In this document: one piece after another, positions 8,325-16,915 of the stretch
How the letters are laid out: the number at the start of each line of letters is the position of its first letter
Position numbering within the stretch: position 1 is the first letter of the stretch
From: Ascidiimonas sp046199005
Lineage (GTDB): Bacteria; Bacteroidota; Bacteroidia; Flavobacteriales; Flavobacteriaceae
DNA length: 64,000 nucleotides
Reading direction: 5' to 3'
Assembly: GCA_046199005.1 (NCBI GenBank)
Contig: CP176050.1
Coordinates: 4,030,001 to 4,094,000, forward strand
Made by a program: the position numbers and the translations under genes
The notes under the pieces: model-generated
Told to the model about the DNA's origin: nothing
Database searches by the model: none
Seen by the model: the letters and a program-made list of their open reading frames with translations, nothing else

Positions 8325-8969
8325 ATGATATTATTATTTCTGTTTTTAACCTTAATTATAGTTCTGATTTATCCTGTTTTGGCGTGGAAAATGTTCAAAG
8401 CACTTAAGTCAAAAAACAAACCGAAATTCTATCGACTTTCAGTAATACTCTTAATTCTGATTTTTATACCAGGTTTTTATTTTAAACTATTACCGGGCTC
8501 AAATTTATTTTGGAACCTAATAGAACAAGCTGATGAAAGAAATTACAACATAGAACTGACTGGATTTGAATTTAATGATGGCGACTTGATTTACAAATAC
8601 GAAACAGAAAGAGATTTTAATGGAGATGGATATTCAATTTGGATTTACAAAATTGACGACAAAACTGCTGAATATTTTAAAAATCCAAAAGAAGAATTCT
8701 TTACCAAACATCCACGAACCGAATTAAGGAATCATTGGGAACCTGAATTTTGGAAAAAAACACCATTTGACAAGCAGGAGAAAAAGTTTTTGGATTTTGC
8801 TCACAGCACTCTTGACGAATTGGAATTTGAATTAGAGGATTTACTCTATGAAAAAGGAAATTACTATGCGTATGAGTATTATGTGCACAGATATGGAGTT
8901 GGGAATATTGACTTTTACATTCTTTGTCCGAACAGAAAATTAATAGTAAAAATAAACCATAACACGTAA
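8325..8969 (+). CDS. Hypothetical membrane-anchored protein, accessory region
   Basis: 214 residues with two hydrophobic segments at the N-terminus (about 1-22 and 39-60) and a soluble, aromatic- and acid-rich domain after residue 65 (ELTGFEFNDGDLIYKYETER and onward). No family recognised. It sits alone between two palindromic spacers: GTTAGCTAC ends 22 bp before its start and the reverse complement GTAGCTAAC begins 9 bp after its stop, an arrangement like a single-gene cassette. Its codon use is very AT-rich compared with the neighbouring housekeeping genes. Confidence 0.6.
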   Translation: MILLFLFLTLIIVLIYPVLAWKMFKALKSKNKPKFYRLSVILLILIFIPGFYFKLLPGSNLFWNLIEQADERNYNIELTGFEFNDGDLIYKYETERDFNGDGYSIWIYKIDDKTAEYFKNPKEEFFTKHPRTELRNHWEPEFWKKTPFDKQEKKFLDFAHSTLDELEFELEDLLYEKGNYYAYEYYVHRYGVGNIDFYILCPNRKLIVKINHNT

Positions 8970-8977
8970 AAAGCACA

Positions 8978-9000
8978 GTAGCTAACAACGGTCACCGTTG
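8978..9000 (+). repeat. Palindromic boundary GTAGCTAAC plus CAACGGT-C-ACCGTTG
   Basis: GTAGCTAAC overlaps a perfect 7-bp dyad CAACGGT-C-ACCGTTG directly after the stop codon of the preceding gene. The word is the reverse complement of GTTAGCTAC at 8294-8302, so the intervening gene is bracketed by inverted 9-mers. Similar GCTAACAACG words commonly follow isolated hypothetical genes in Bacteroidota accessory regions. Confidence 0.5.
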
Positions 9001-9297
9001 CACAAGATAATAATTTGTTATTTTATAAGGAGGGTAAGTATTCATACCAAACAATTCAGTTTTAAGCATACTTACAAATGTTCGACTATCAGAGCTGTTT
9101 CACAAGTTTCTTTATTGCCGGGATTTAAAGAAGAAGTAACTTAGCAAATAGACATAATGGATATGCTTCTAACTATTCCAAACCAAATTCTTTCTATTTC
9201 AGGTAAGGTTTTTGGTGGCAATTAGAACATTACATGTATATCCACCAGCAATTAGGAACAAAAATTATTGGAAGCATTAAATTCCATAAAAACAGCT

Positions 9298-9305
9298 TAA
9301 TTTTG
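9298..9305 (+). promoter_or_regulatory. Possible -7 promoter element upstream of dinD
   Basis: TAATTTTG fits TAnnTTTG and lies only 4 bp before the dinD start codon, so the transcript would be nearly leaderless. A well-spaced upstream TTG was not found, so support is weak. Confidence 0.3.
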
Positions 9306-9309
9306 AAAC

Positions 9310-10149
9310 ATGAAATCTGATATCATAAAATCACTAGCGAATAATTTTGAAGACCATTCACAAACGACCGAAAACGGAATTGAGTTTTGGTTTGCCCGAG
9401 ACATCCAGCATTTATTGGGGTATTCTGAATGGCGTAATTTCCAAAAAGTAATTGTAAAAGCCAGGATTTCTTGTGAAGCCACTGATAATAGAGTATCAGA
9501 CCATTTTGTTGACGTCAACAAAATGGTCAAACTTGGTTCAGGAAGTGAGAGAGAGATTGAAGATATTATGTTGACAAGATACGCTTGTTATCTAATTGCT
9601 CAAAATGGAGACCCAAGAAAGGAGCCTATAGCATTTGCACAAAATTATTTTGCAGTACAAACAAGAAAATTTGAAGTAATTGAGCAGCGGATAAAAGATT
9701 GGGAGAGACTTCAGGCAAGACAAAAATTGACTTTATCAGAAAAGGAGCTTTCAGAATTGATTTATGAAAAAACCGGAAATGATAGAAATTTCGGACTAAT
9801 AAGAAGTAAAGGCGACCAGGCACTTTTTGGGAAATCTACCCAGCAAATGAAAAATTTACTGAAAGTACCAAAAGGTAGAGCCCTGGCTGACTTCTTACCA
9901 ACGATTACAATAAAAGCAAAAGACTTTGCCACAGAAATAACTGTCTTTAATACTAAGGAAAAAGGCTTAACGACTGAAAGACAAATTTCGGATGAACACA
10001 TAACCAATAATAGAGGTGTTAGAGATATTTTGTTAAAAAGAGGTATCAAACCGGAAGAACTACCCGCCGAAGAAGACATTAAAAAATTGGAAAGACGTGT
10101 TACCTCTGAACCAAAAAAACTTGGAAAAAATCCAGACAAATTGAAATAA
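9310..10149 (+). CDS. dinD: DNA damage-inducible protein D
   Basis: 279 residues, the usual length of DinD. The N-terminal half is a BRO-N-like domain (GIEFWFARDIQHLLGYSEW, then VDVNKMVKLGSGSEREIEDI and LTRYACYLIAQNGDPRKEPI), followed by the DinD-specific second half with FGLIRSKGDQALFG and RGVRDILLKRGIKPEELP. In E. coli DinD is induced by the SOS response and inhibits RecA-mediated strand exchange; in many bacteria it is a sporadic, horizontally moved gene, consistent with its place at the edge of the accessory stretch here. No LexA box could be judged by eye. Confidence 0.92.
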   Translation: MKSDIIKSLANNFEDHSQTTENGIEFWFARDIQHLLGYSEWRNFQKVIVKARISCEATDNRVSDHFVDVNKMVKLGSGSEREIEDIMLTRYACYLIAQNGDPRKEPIAFAQNYFAVQTRKFEVIEQRIKDWERLQARQKLTLSEKELSELIYEKTGNDRNFGLIRSKGDQALFGKSTQQMKNLLKVPKGRALADFLPTITIKAKDFATEITVFNTKEKGLTTERQISDEHITNNRGVRDILLKRGIKPEELPAEEDIKKLERRVTSEPKKLGKNPDKLK

Positions 10150-10220
10150 AAACACAAAAACATTATCCCCTTTAAATACCCCCCTAAAAAACCTAAATTG
10201 CCCTACCAACCGTTTTCTTT

Positions 10221-11138
10221 ATGAAGATCGTATTTGTTGTAAATAATAAAAATAACCGAATTGCAAAGGTGCTTTCGGGGATTGTAGATTATTGTCGGCA
10301 ATGGTCTTTAGGTAGTGCGGAATTTATTTATACGGAGCGAAAATTACATGCGGTTGAACTGGCTACTCAAGCCGCACAAAACGGTTGTGACTTTATCGTT
10401 GCGGTGGGTGGTGATGGTACGCTGCATGAGGTAGTAAATGGGGTTTTACAAAGCAAAATTTCTAAAGGAAAGTATCCGGTAATCGGACTTTTACCACTGG
10501 GGTCGGCTAATGATTTTGCACGAACTGCTAATATTTCCAGTGCTGTTGAAGAACTTTTAGAGCTGATTAAGAATAACTCTGTTCAGGAAATAGATCTGGG
10601 GAAAATCCATATGCAACAAAGTAACGAATACCGCTATTTTATCAATATCGCGGGTATCGGCCTGGGGCCGGAAGTGGTACAAAGCCTCGAAAGATCCTCC
10701 GGAGTATTAGGTCCAAAACTCAGCTATTTTAAACATATCATTCAGGGCTTTCTTAGCTATCGTAAAAAAGACGTAAAGGTGATCGGAAATACATGGGAGT
10801 GGAACGGTAAATTACTTCAAATGGCAGTGGCTAACGGACGCTATTACGGGCACGCGATCTGCACGGCACCAGACGCCAGCCTTACTGACGGACAATTTCA
10901 AGTGGTTGTCTTCGGAGATTTGAGTGTTTGGGATTATTTAAAAAATCTGGGGATACTGAAAAAAGGAATCCTCATAAAACACAAAGAAGTACATTATTTT
11001 GAGTCGGATGTCGTGCATATTAAAAGCAATCAACCCTGCGGTATTGAAGCGGATGGGGAATACCTGGGTCTTGCTCCTGTAACTATTGCCATAATACCCA
11101 AAGCCATCCGGTTTTTAATGCCTGTGGATAAAAGTTAA
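10221..11138 (+). CDS. Diacylglycerol kinase family lipid kinase (YegS/BmrU type)
   Basis: 305 residues, cytoplasmic, peripheral to the membrane. The ATP-binding motif VAVGGDGTLHEVVNGVL and the GLLPLGSANDFART loop are diagnostic of the DAGK catalytic domain, and GIEADGEYLG near the C-terminus is the conserved acidic motif of the second domain. It phosphorylates a lipid such as diacylglycerol or sphingosine-type substrates; which one cannot be told. A copy of the 101-bp structured repeat begins 4 bp after its stop codon. Confidence 0.9.
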   Translation: MKIVFVVNNKNNRIAKVLSGIVDYCRQWSLGSAEFIYTERKLHAVELATQAAQNGCDFIVAVGGDGTLHEVVNGVLQSKISKGKYPVIGLLPLGSANDFARTANISSAVEELLELIKNNSVQEIDLGKIHMQQSNEYRYFINIAGIGLGPEVVQSLERSSGVLGPKLSYFKHIIQGFLSYRKKDVKVIGNTWEWNGKLLQMAVANGRYYGHAICTAPDASLTDGQFQVVVFGDLSVWDYLKNLGILKKGILIKHKEVHYFESDVVHIKSNQPCGIEADGEYLGLAPVTIAIIPKAIRFLMPVDKS

Positions 11139-11142
11139 AGTA

Positions 11143-11243
11143 GTAAACTACCTCAGGGCTAGTCCATGAGGCATTTGTTTGAAACAAACGTTTAATTTGG
11201 AGGCAAGCCTCGGGGTATTAAACACTTTGGCGGTGCCAATAAA
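11143..11243 (+). repeat. Structured dispersed repeat, copy A
   Basis: First of three copies (others at 18705 and 62252). Starts GTAAACTACCTCAGGG, contains CCTCA...TGAGG, TTGTTT-G-AAACAA, the perfect dyad GAGGC-AA-GCCTC and TTGGC-GGT-GCCAA, and ends CAATAAA. About 80 percent identical to the other two by eye, with sharp ends. Confidence 0.85.
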
Positions 11244-11419
11244 TCTTTCTCTCTTATGGTATTCCGTAAGGTTTTACAGTTTATCGTTTGGTTCTTTGCA
11301 CAGAACTAAAGAATAAATTACGCAGTCACCACATGTTACAAATCAATAATAGCGTAATCTCTTTCAATTTTTTATAAAATAACTTACTTTTAACCTTTCC
11401 TGAGAGGAAATATAAAGTA

Positions 11420-11851
11420 ATGCTACAGAATCCTATTATAAACATACGAATTAAACTGGCACTGCTCTGGACGACGATGATGGCCTTATATATTTATGCC
11501 GATTTCTTCAATCTAATGACTCCCAATACGCTCGAAGAAATGATGACACAGGAAACACCCGACGGGCCCATCACTCCTATGATTCTCGTAATATATGCAG
11601 TACTTCTGATCATCCCTGCACTGCTCATTCCGGCATCTGTTTTCCTAAAACCCATATGGAGTAAATGGCTCAATATTATTTTCGCGGTCATCTATGGACT
11701 GTTAGCCGTTTTTATTGTGATTACTGAGATAAGTAATGTATGGCGGGCTTTTTTTGTGGTTTACCAGGCGGTGGAAATCGCATTGTTTGCTTTTATCATC
11801 TACCTTGCATGGAATTGGCCAAAAAAAGAACCGCTAGCCGGCAATACTTAA
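11420..11851 (+). CDS. DUF6326 family membrane protein
   Basis: 143 residues with four transmembrane segments (about 10-29, 53-73, 80-102 and 110-130). The opening KLALLWTTMMALYIYADFFNL and the loop GPITPMILVIYAVLLIIPAL match the small DUF6326 family of Bacteroidota as I remember it. Function unknown. Single gene, 280 bp downstream of the lipid kinase. Confidence 0.65.
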   Translation: MLQNPIINIRIKLALLWTTMMALYIYADFFNLMTPNTLEEMMTQETPDGPITPMILVIYAVLLIIPALLIPASVFLKPIWSKWLNIIFAVIYGLLAVFIVITEISNVWRAFFVVYQAVEIALFAFIIYLAWNWPKKEPLAGNT

Positions 11852-11935
11852 TTTATATTTATACAAAAGGGAAACCCGGTATAACTTCTTATTTTTGATA
11901 CTCAAAATAAGATAATCAATTCGTAATTACCTCTC

Positions 11936-12631
11936 ATGCCAGAAATAATCGATTTAAGTCAGGATATTTACGAAGGCATGCCTGTTTTTAAAGACCTTCC
12001 TCAGGTAAAGATGCGAATCCATAATTCACATGAAGAATGGGAAGGTATGATAAACCCTGTTAAACGTACACCTGCTGTACACAAATTAGAATTGGGAGAA
12101 CATACTGGCACTCATGTAGATGCCCTAAACCACATGGCAAAACAATATGAGGGGCAGTCAATTGATACCATGCCGCTTTCTATGTTTTATACGGAGGGAT
12201 TTTGTCTGGATTTTTCTCATAAAGGCCTGAACGATTTAATCACCGCTGCCGAAATAATCCATGCTTGTAAAAAAGAAGGGTTTGAAGTTCAACAGAATGA
12301 CACCGTACTGCTTTATACAGATCACTACCGGAAGCATTTTAATTCGGCAGACTGGGGAAATGGTCCTGGCATCTCAGAGGATGCAGCTCATTGGTTCGGT
12401 ACTCAAAAGGTCGCAGCATTTGGAGTGGAAACTATGTCACCCGGGGTTCGAAAAGTGTCTAACAAAGAAGTGCACCATATTTGCGGTGCCTACGGTTATG
12501 CTCACTACGAGAACCTGATCAATCTTCATTTATTAATAGGCAGGGGACGCTTCCGGTTTATTGGCTTTCCTTTAAAGATAAAAGGAGGGACAGGTTCTCC
12601 GGTGCGAGCTGTTGCCATTTTTGAAGATTAA
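11936..12631 (+). CDS. Cyclase family protein (kynurenine formamidase-like metal hydrolase)
   Basis: 231 residues. IIDLSQDIYEGMPVF at the N-terminus and the metal-binding line LGEHTGTHVDALNHM (family pattern HxGTHxDxPxH) define the cyclase/kynurenine formamidase superfamily, Mn- or Zn-dependent amide hydrolases. The later CxVE-type line KVAAFGVETMSPG matches the conserved D-T/V-E region. A role in kynurenine breakdown would fit tryptophan 2,3-dioxygenase encoded 28 kb away, but the superfamily also includes many other enzymes, so this is a suggestion only. Single gene. Confidence 0.8.
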   Translation: MPEIIDLSQDIYEGMPVFKDLPQVKMRIHNSHEEWEGMINPVKRTPAVHKLELGEHTGTHVDALNHMAKQYEGQSIDTMPLSMFYTEGFCLDFSHKGLNDLITAAEIIHACKKEGFEVQQNDTVLLYTDHYRKHFNSADWGNGPGISEDAAHWFGTQKVAAFGVETMSPGVRKVSNKEVHHICGAYGYAHYENLINLHLLIGRGRFRFIGFPLKIKGGTGSPVRAVAIFED

Positions 12632-12855
12632 GCATTTCTATTGCTGTTTAAATTCTCCGTTTGAACATTTCTAATTAAAATTCAACCTGTATGATCCCAA
12701 AAGTGGCTTACACGTTCTATGCAGTTTATCGAATTTTTCTTATGATAACTTGCATAATACATTCGTCTAAAAATCAGTAAGTAAACCTTTATAACCATCA
12801 GAAATTCTTACATTTAGAATCCCTCTTAAGCCTGGACCTATAGCCAGTCTTACTT

Positions 12856-13242
12856 ATGAAAATGAATTTTATAGCAAAAATTTGTGGTTGCTATATCGCT
12901 TCTTATTTGCTTTATCATATAATGTTGATAAACTATCGGTATTATGTGAGCGATTTATTTTCTGTATTGAGAACAGACCAGTTTATCATGATCATCTGTC
13001 TCACTACCATTTTTTACTGTTATGCTATTTTTCAACTGATAAGAGTTCTTGACATACGTTTCATGCTCAATAGATTCAGTAACGGGATTAGCCGTATTGT
13101 TGGTGTCTCTACCGTTTGCCTATATACAATTCATGCCATTTCTAATTATGATAAGATACTCCCTTTTAATACGACATCTGCAAAACTATTTGCAATGGTC
13201 TGCTGCATGGTTTTTATAGAAAAGCACTGGTGGAGAAAATGA
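12856..13242 (+). CDS. Small hypothetical membrane protein
   Basis: 128 residues with four hydrophobic segments (about 5-27, 40-61, 78-97 and 108-121) and short charged connections. Conserved-looking His and Tyr in SYLLYHIMLINYRYY. Resembles DoxX-like or small acyltransferase-like fragments only in hydrophobicity; no family recognised. The flanking regions are AT-rich without other genes. Confidence 0.45.
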   Translation: MKMNFIAKICGCYIASYLLYHIMLINYRYYVSDLFSVLRTDQFIMIICLTTIFYCYAIFQLIRVLDIRFMLNRFSNGISRIVGVSTVCLYTIHAISNYDKILPFNTTSAKLFAMVCCMVFIEKHWWRK

Positions 13243-13297
13243 TTTAAATTTCAAGGGTCCTGTCAAAATAGCTATACTTAAAATAGCTTAGCTTTGA

Positions 13298-13445
13298 ATA
13301 AAGATCTAAGAGATCACCAGATTCCGGGGTGGTAATAAATACCTTTAATGAGCATCCTAATAGTATCAAAGCAAATTATACCTCTCCGGAAGTCGATGAA
13401 TTTAAAAATCTTATGTATTTTTTAGCTTTAAATCATTACAATTAA
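13298..13445 (+). pseudogene. Possible gene remnant
   Basis: An uninterrupted frame of about 45 codons without a start codon, reading SPDSGVVINTFNEHPNSI and ending FKNLMYFLALNHYN before TAA. The composition is protein-like rather than random, and the 5' side is closed by a stop. It may be the tail of a decayed gene; there is no recognisable family. Confidence 0.25.
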
Positions 13446-13512
13446 TTGGGCCCTATAGTTCTACAAGGGTATTGACTAATGTATTTAAAAAATATAATCA
13501 ACACTTTGTTCT

Positions 13513-14502
13513 ATGAAAATTGCTGTTTTTAGCACGAAACCTTATGATAAGGAATACTTTGAGAAATACGACGATCATAATCATGAATTTACGTATTTCG
13601 AAACTGCACTAACTAACGAAACGGCTAATTTAAGCTCAGGTTTTGAAGGAGTGTGTGTATTTGTAAATGATAAACTTGGCAGCGGCGTTATAAATACCCT
13701 TGCAAAAAATAATGTCAAGCTTATAGCTTTAAGATGTGCCGGCTATAACAACGTTGATCTTGAGCAGGCACAAAAACATGAAATTAAGGTCGTAAGAGTA
13801 CCTGCATATTCACCGGAAGCGGTAGCTGAGCATACGCTTGCGCTTATTTTAACGCTCAACAGAAAAACACACAAAGCCTACAATCGGGTGCGTGAGGGAA
13901 ATTTTTCTTTAACCAATCTCATAGGATTCAATCTTTGTGGAAAAACGGTGGGGGTGATTGGAACCGGACAGATTGGTGCTGCCTTTAGCCGCATTATGAA
14001 AGCCTTTGGCTGTAAAGTGATGGCATTTGACATTTCGGAGTCTGAAGAATTAATCGAATTAGGGGTTTCTTACCAACCTTTAGAAGAAATTTTTAGCAAA
14101 GCTGATATTCTATCTCTTCATTGTCCGTTAAATCCAAAGACAAGACATCTTATAAATAAAGAAGCCCTATCAAAGATGAAAAATGGAGTGATGATCATCA
14201 ACACAAGTAGGGGTGCTCTGATTAATACAGCCGATGCTATTGAGGGACTTACAAATAAAAAAATTGGATACCTTGGCATTGATGTTTACGAGCAAGAAGA
14301 AAATCTCTTTTTTAAGGACTTATCAGAAAGTATTATTCAGGATGATTATATTTTGAAATTAAACAGTTTTCCAAATGTACTTATCACTTCACATCAGGCG
14401 TATTTTACTAAAGAAGCCATGAACGAAATTACACTTACTACCATAGATAATATTACGGCGTTTGAAGAAGGAAAAGAATTGAATAATGAAATCACCAAAT
14501 AA
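13513..14502 (+). CDS. ldhA: D-lactate dehydrogenase, 2-hydroxyacid dehydrogenase family
   Basis: 329 residues, cytoplasmic NAD-dependent enzyme interconverting pyruvate and D-lactate. Features of the fermentative LdhA branch are the substrate loop RCAGYNNVD, the Rossmann motif VGVIGTGQIGAAF, the catalytic Arg in NTSRGALIN, Glu in GIDVYEQEE and His in LITSHQAYFT. The insertion ENLFFKDLSESII is also typical of LdhA rather than of phosphoglycerate dehydrogenases. Single gene. Confidence 0.9.
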   Translation: MKIAVFSTKPYDKEYFEKYDDHNHEFTYFETALTNETANLSSGFEGVCVFVNDKLGSGVINTLAKNNVKLIALRCAGYNNVDLEQAQKHEIKVVRVPAYSPEAVAEHTLALILTLNRKTHKAYNRVREGNFSLTNLIGFNLCGKTVGVIGTGQIGAAFSRIMKAFGCKVMAFDISESEELIELGVSYQPLEEIFSKADILSLHCPLNPKTRHLINKEALSKMKNGVMIINTSRGALINTADAIEGLTNKKIGYLGIDVYEQEENLFFKDLSESIIQDDYILKLNSFPNVLITSHQAYFTKEAMNEITLTTIDNITAFEEGKELNNEITK

Positions 14503-14560
14503 GTTACTGTAACAAAGAGTCGGCTGCAACATCTTTATAATTAAATTCTACTCTTTTAAG

Positions 14561-14644
14561 ATGAATTATAACTGCTTAGTAACTACCCTTTTGTTATGTA
14601 TTTTCTATAGTGTAAACATCCACTCGCAGGTAACCACGCATTAA
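14561..14644 (+). pseudogene. Detached signal peptide of the serine hydrolase, closed by in-frame TAA
   Basis: ATG at 14561 opens MNYNCLVTTLLLCIFYSVN followed by IHSQVTTH, a good Sec signal peptide with cleavage likely after HSQ or nearby, then TAA at 14642-14644. It is in the same frame as the catalytic ORF that begins at 14672, and the codons between the stop and that ATG read NQIIEFSEE, continuous with the domain. So the ancestral gene was 14561-16012 and has a nonsense codon 28. Confidence 0.7.
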
Positions 14645-14671
14645 AATCAGATCATTGAGTTTTCGGAAGAA

Positions 14672-16012
14672 ATGGAAGAACTAAAAGCCTATTTTCAGAT
14701 TCCTGGCTTGGCCATACGCATTCAAAAGAGCGATACTGTTATTTATGAGGATTTTAAAGGATATGCCGATGTAGAAAATCAAGTAAAATTGAGTAGTGAT
14801 GTTCTCTTCCCGGTTGCTTCTCTTACCAAAGTGTTTTCTGCAGTATTGGTCATGCAATTAATGGAGGAAGGAAAAATATCTTTAGAAGACCCGATTCATA
14901 AATATATTCCTGATTCGCCGCTGCCGGAGGGAGTTTTACTAAAACATATTCTCTCCCACACTTCCCAGGGCCCTATCGGAAAAAACTTTTACTACAGTTC
15001 AAGATTCGGTATTTTAAGTCAGTTAATTGAAAACGTAACGAACAAATCCTTTGCCGCGGTAATGGATCGCCGTATTCTTCAATCACTTAAGCTCGAGCAC
15101 ACTTTTTTACTCCGAGATTCTTTTCAGCTTAAGCAACTTGATGTAAACATAGCTAAGCCGTATCTTTTTGAAGGTAGCCTGCAGAAAGGTTTTATTGATT
15201 ATGGGTATTCGGCCGCAGCAGGATTAGTATCTAATCTGGAAGACCTCGCCAAATTTAATACTGCAATTGACCAGAATATACTTATTTCCGAAGCATCTAA
15301 AGCCACTATGCTTTCCCCTTTTAAAGAAGGAATTCCTTATGGCTACGGTATTTTCAGTCAGCAATTTTTAAACGAAAAACTGGTCTGGGCCTACGGCCAG
15401 TACGATTGTTATTCTAGTTTACTTTTAAAGGTTCCTTCAAAAGATCTTACCTTCTTCTTACTAGCAAATAACAATCTACTCGGTGATCCTGCACGGCTAA
15501 TTTATGGTGATCTCGAGAACTCTTTATTTGCGCTGAGCTTTTTAAAGCATTTTGTTTTGCCGAAGGCGCTAAGTGAAACCGAAACGAAAGATCTAGAAAT
15601 TGTCCAACAGCTTGCCAAGGCACTGGCGTCTTCTTATATGGCAAGAGCCGATGTGAAAAACTGGAATGAAAGTATACACTCTTTAGAAACTTTATTTACC
15701 AAGCATCCTGATTATCACAAATATGCAGATCTGTCGCTTTTGCATACCCTCATTTTTTTAAAAGACGTTGCCTTTTATAGAGAACTGGGACCTTTTCAAA
15801 AATTTGATCATCTTATTGAAGAAATAGGACAAATGCTTCTCCAAAGGGATACGCACAATCCTTATTTAAACGCTTACATGGGAAATTACTATGACCGAAA
15901 CGATCAACCTGAGAAAGCACGGGTTTACTTTAAGAAACTAGTGAATACCCGTAACTTTTCTAAAAACTGGTATACTAATGAGGCAAAACAATGGTTACGT
16001 ACGTATCAATAA
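14672..16012 (+). CDS. Serine hydrolase, class C beta-lactamase fold, lacking its signal peptide
   Basis: 446 residues from the first ATG after the in-frame stop. The SxxK nucleophile motif is ASLTKVF (about S50/K53), the second motif appears as YYSSRF in place of the usual YxN, and the third motif region is WAYGQYDCYSS rather than a clear HxG/KTG. The last 130 residues are helical, ending with a TPR-like repeat (NPYLNAYMGNYYDRNDQPEK). Relatives are exported esterases or peptidases. Because the signal peptide lies upstream of a TAA at 14642, this product would stay in the cytoplasm or the gene is a recent pseudogene; the rest of the frame is intact. Confidence 0.75.
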   Translation: MEELKAYFQIPGLAIRIQKSDTVIYEDFKGYADVENQVKLSSDVLFPVASLTKVFSAVLVMQLMEEGKISLEDPIHKYIPDSPLPEGVLLKHILSHTSQGPIGKNFYYSSRFGILSQLIENVTNKSFAAVMDRRILQSLKLEHTFLLRDSFQLKQLDVNIAKPYLFEGSLQKGFIDYGYSAAAGLVSNLEDLAKFNTAIDQNILISEASKATMLSPFKEGIPYGYGIFSQQFLNEKLVWAYGQYDCYSSLLLKVPSKDLTFFLLANNNLLGDPARLIYGDLENSLFALSFLKHFVLPKALSETETKDLEIVQQLAKALASSYMARADVKNWNESIHSLETLFTKHPDYHKYADLSLLHTLIFLKDVAFYRELGPFQKFDHLIEEIGQMLLQRDTHNPYLNAYMGNYYDRNDQPEKARVYFKKLVNTRNFSKNWYTNEAKQWLRTYQ

Positions 16013-16024
16013 TCACTTTATTAT

Positions 16025-16885
16025 ATGTATAAAAATATACTTCTTTTTTGCAGTGTTTTTTTTAGCGTTTGTTTCAGTTATGGTCAAACAGAAAATGATT
16101 CTGGAAAAACTGAAATTCTCTTACTCGGTACGCTTCATTTTAAACAATTTCATAACAAAGACTCAGAAAACACGAATTTTGAAGGAAAGAAACGCCAGGA
16201 AGAGTTTGAAGAAGTAGTCACCTATCTTAACAAATTTAACCCGGATGCAGTCTTTATAGAACGTGAACCGTCTGTTCAGTCAAAAATCGACAGTCTTTAT
16301 CAGATTGAAAACCTGACAGATCTGAAGGATGCCCAAAGTGAAGTCTACCAAATTGGTTTCCGTTTGGCTAAAAAAAATAACCTTGAAAAAGTGTTTGGAG
16401 TAGATCATTATGAAAGCATCTCTCAAAACCTTTTTAATGAGGGAGAAAATCTCGGTATTTTCAAAGACTCTTTAAAAGCATTTCAACATAAAGGAAGAAC
16501 GATCACCCAGAATTTTCTGAAGGGATCATCAACGATCAGGGAATTTCTATTTGAACTTAATCGTCAAGAAAATATAGAAATGTCACACCGATTATTTTTT
16601 AACACCCCTGCTTATGTGACTGAAGGAAGCTTTCAAAACGAAGAGCGGTTTTCAAACGTCGACAATCGTTTTATAGGAGCTGAATATATTTCACTTTTTT
16701 ACAACAGAAATCTGAAGATCTACACCAATATCATTAACCTTGCAGATGCTTTACAGGCAAAACGAATTGTTTTGATCATAGGACAGGTGCATGTAGGTGT
16801 TTTGCAGGAACTTTTACGTCAAAATCCCCGGTTTATGGTAGTGAATACCAACGATTTTCTAGCTACCCAACCAACTTCTGAGTAA
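16025..16885 (+). CDS. DUF5694 domain-containing secreted protein (TraB/Tiki-like)
   Basis: 286 residues with a signal peptide (about 1-20, ending VCFSYGQ). ILLLGTLHFKQF, DAVFIEREPSVQ, FGVDHY and IIGQVHVGVLQELL are the GxxHF, ExEP, and GxxHV landmarks of the TraB/ChaN/EreA-like fold in its DUF5694 branch. These folds often hydrolyse ester or peptide bonds with metal help, but DUF5694 itself is uncharacterised. It begins 12 bp after the serine hydrolase and may be transcribed with it. Confidence 0.78.
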   Translation: MYKNILLFCSVFFSVCFSYGQTENDSGKTEILLLGTLHFKQFHNKDSENTNFEGKKRQEEFEEVVTYLNKFNPDAVFIEREPSVQSKIDSLYQIENLTDLKDAQSEVYQIGFRLAKKNNLEKVFGVDHYESISQNLFNEGENLGIFKDSLKAFQHKGRTITQNFLKGSSTIREFLFELNRQENIEMSHRLFFNTPAYVTEGSFQNEERFSNVDNRFIGAEYISLFYNRNLKIYTNIINLADALQAKRIVLIIGQVHVGVLQELLRQNPRFMVVNTNDFLATQPTSE

Positions 16886-16915
16886 CCTTTACCAAAAAAA
16901 TAGAATTCATTTAAA

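Larger units (their letters stand above)
8970..9309. other. Intergenic stretch downstream of the cassette-like gene
   Basis: Contains the palindrome at 8978-9000 and an 8-bp inverted pair GTAAGTAT...ATACTTAC near 9034-9078, otherwise nothing that could be interpreted. No coding frame of note on either strand. Confidence 0.5.

Noticed and set aside
9310..10149. DinD as a prophage or phage antirepressor marker
   Set aside because: The BRO-N-like half is also found in phage antirepressors, but the DinD-specific second half is complete and no other phage gene is nearby.
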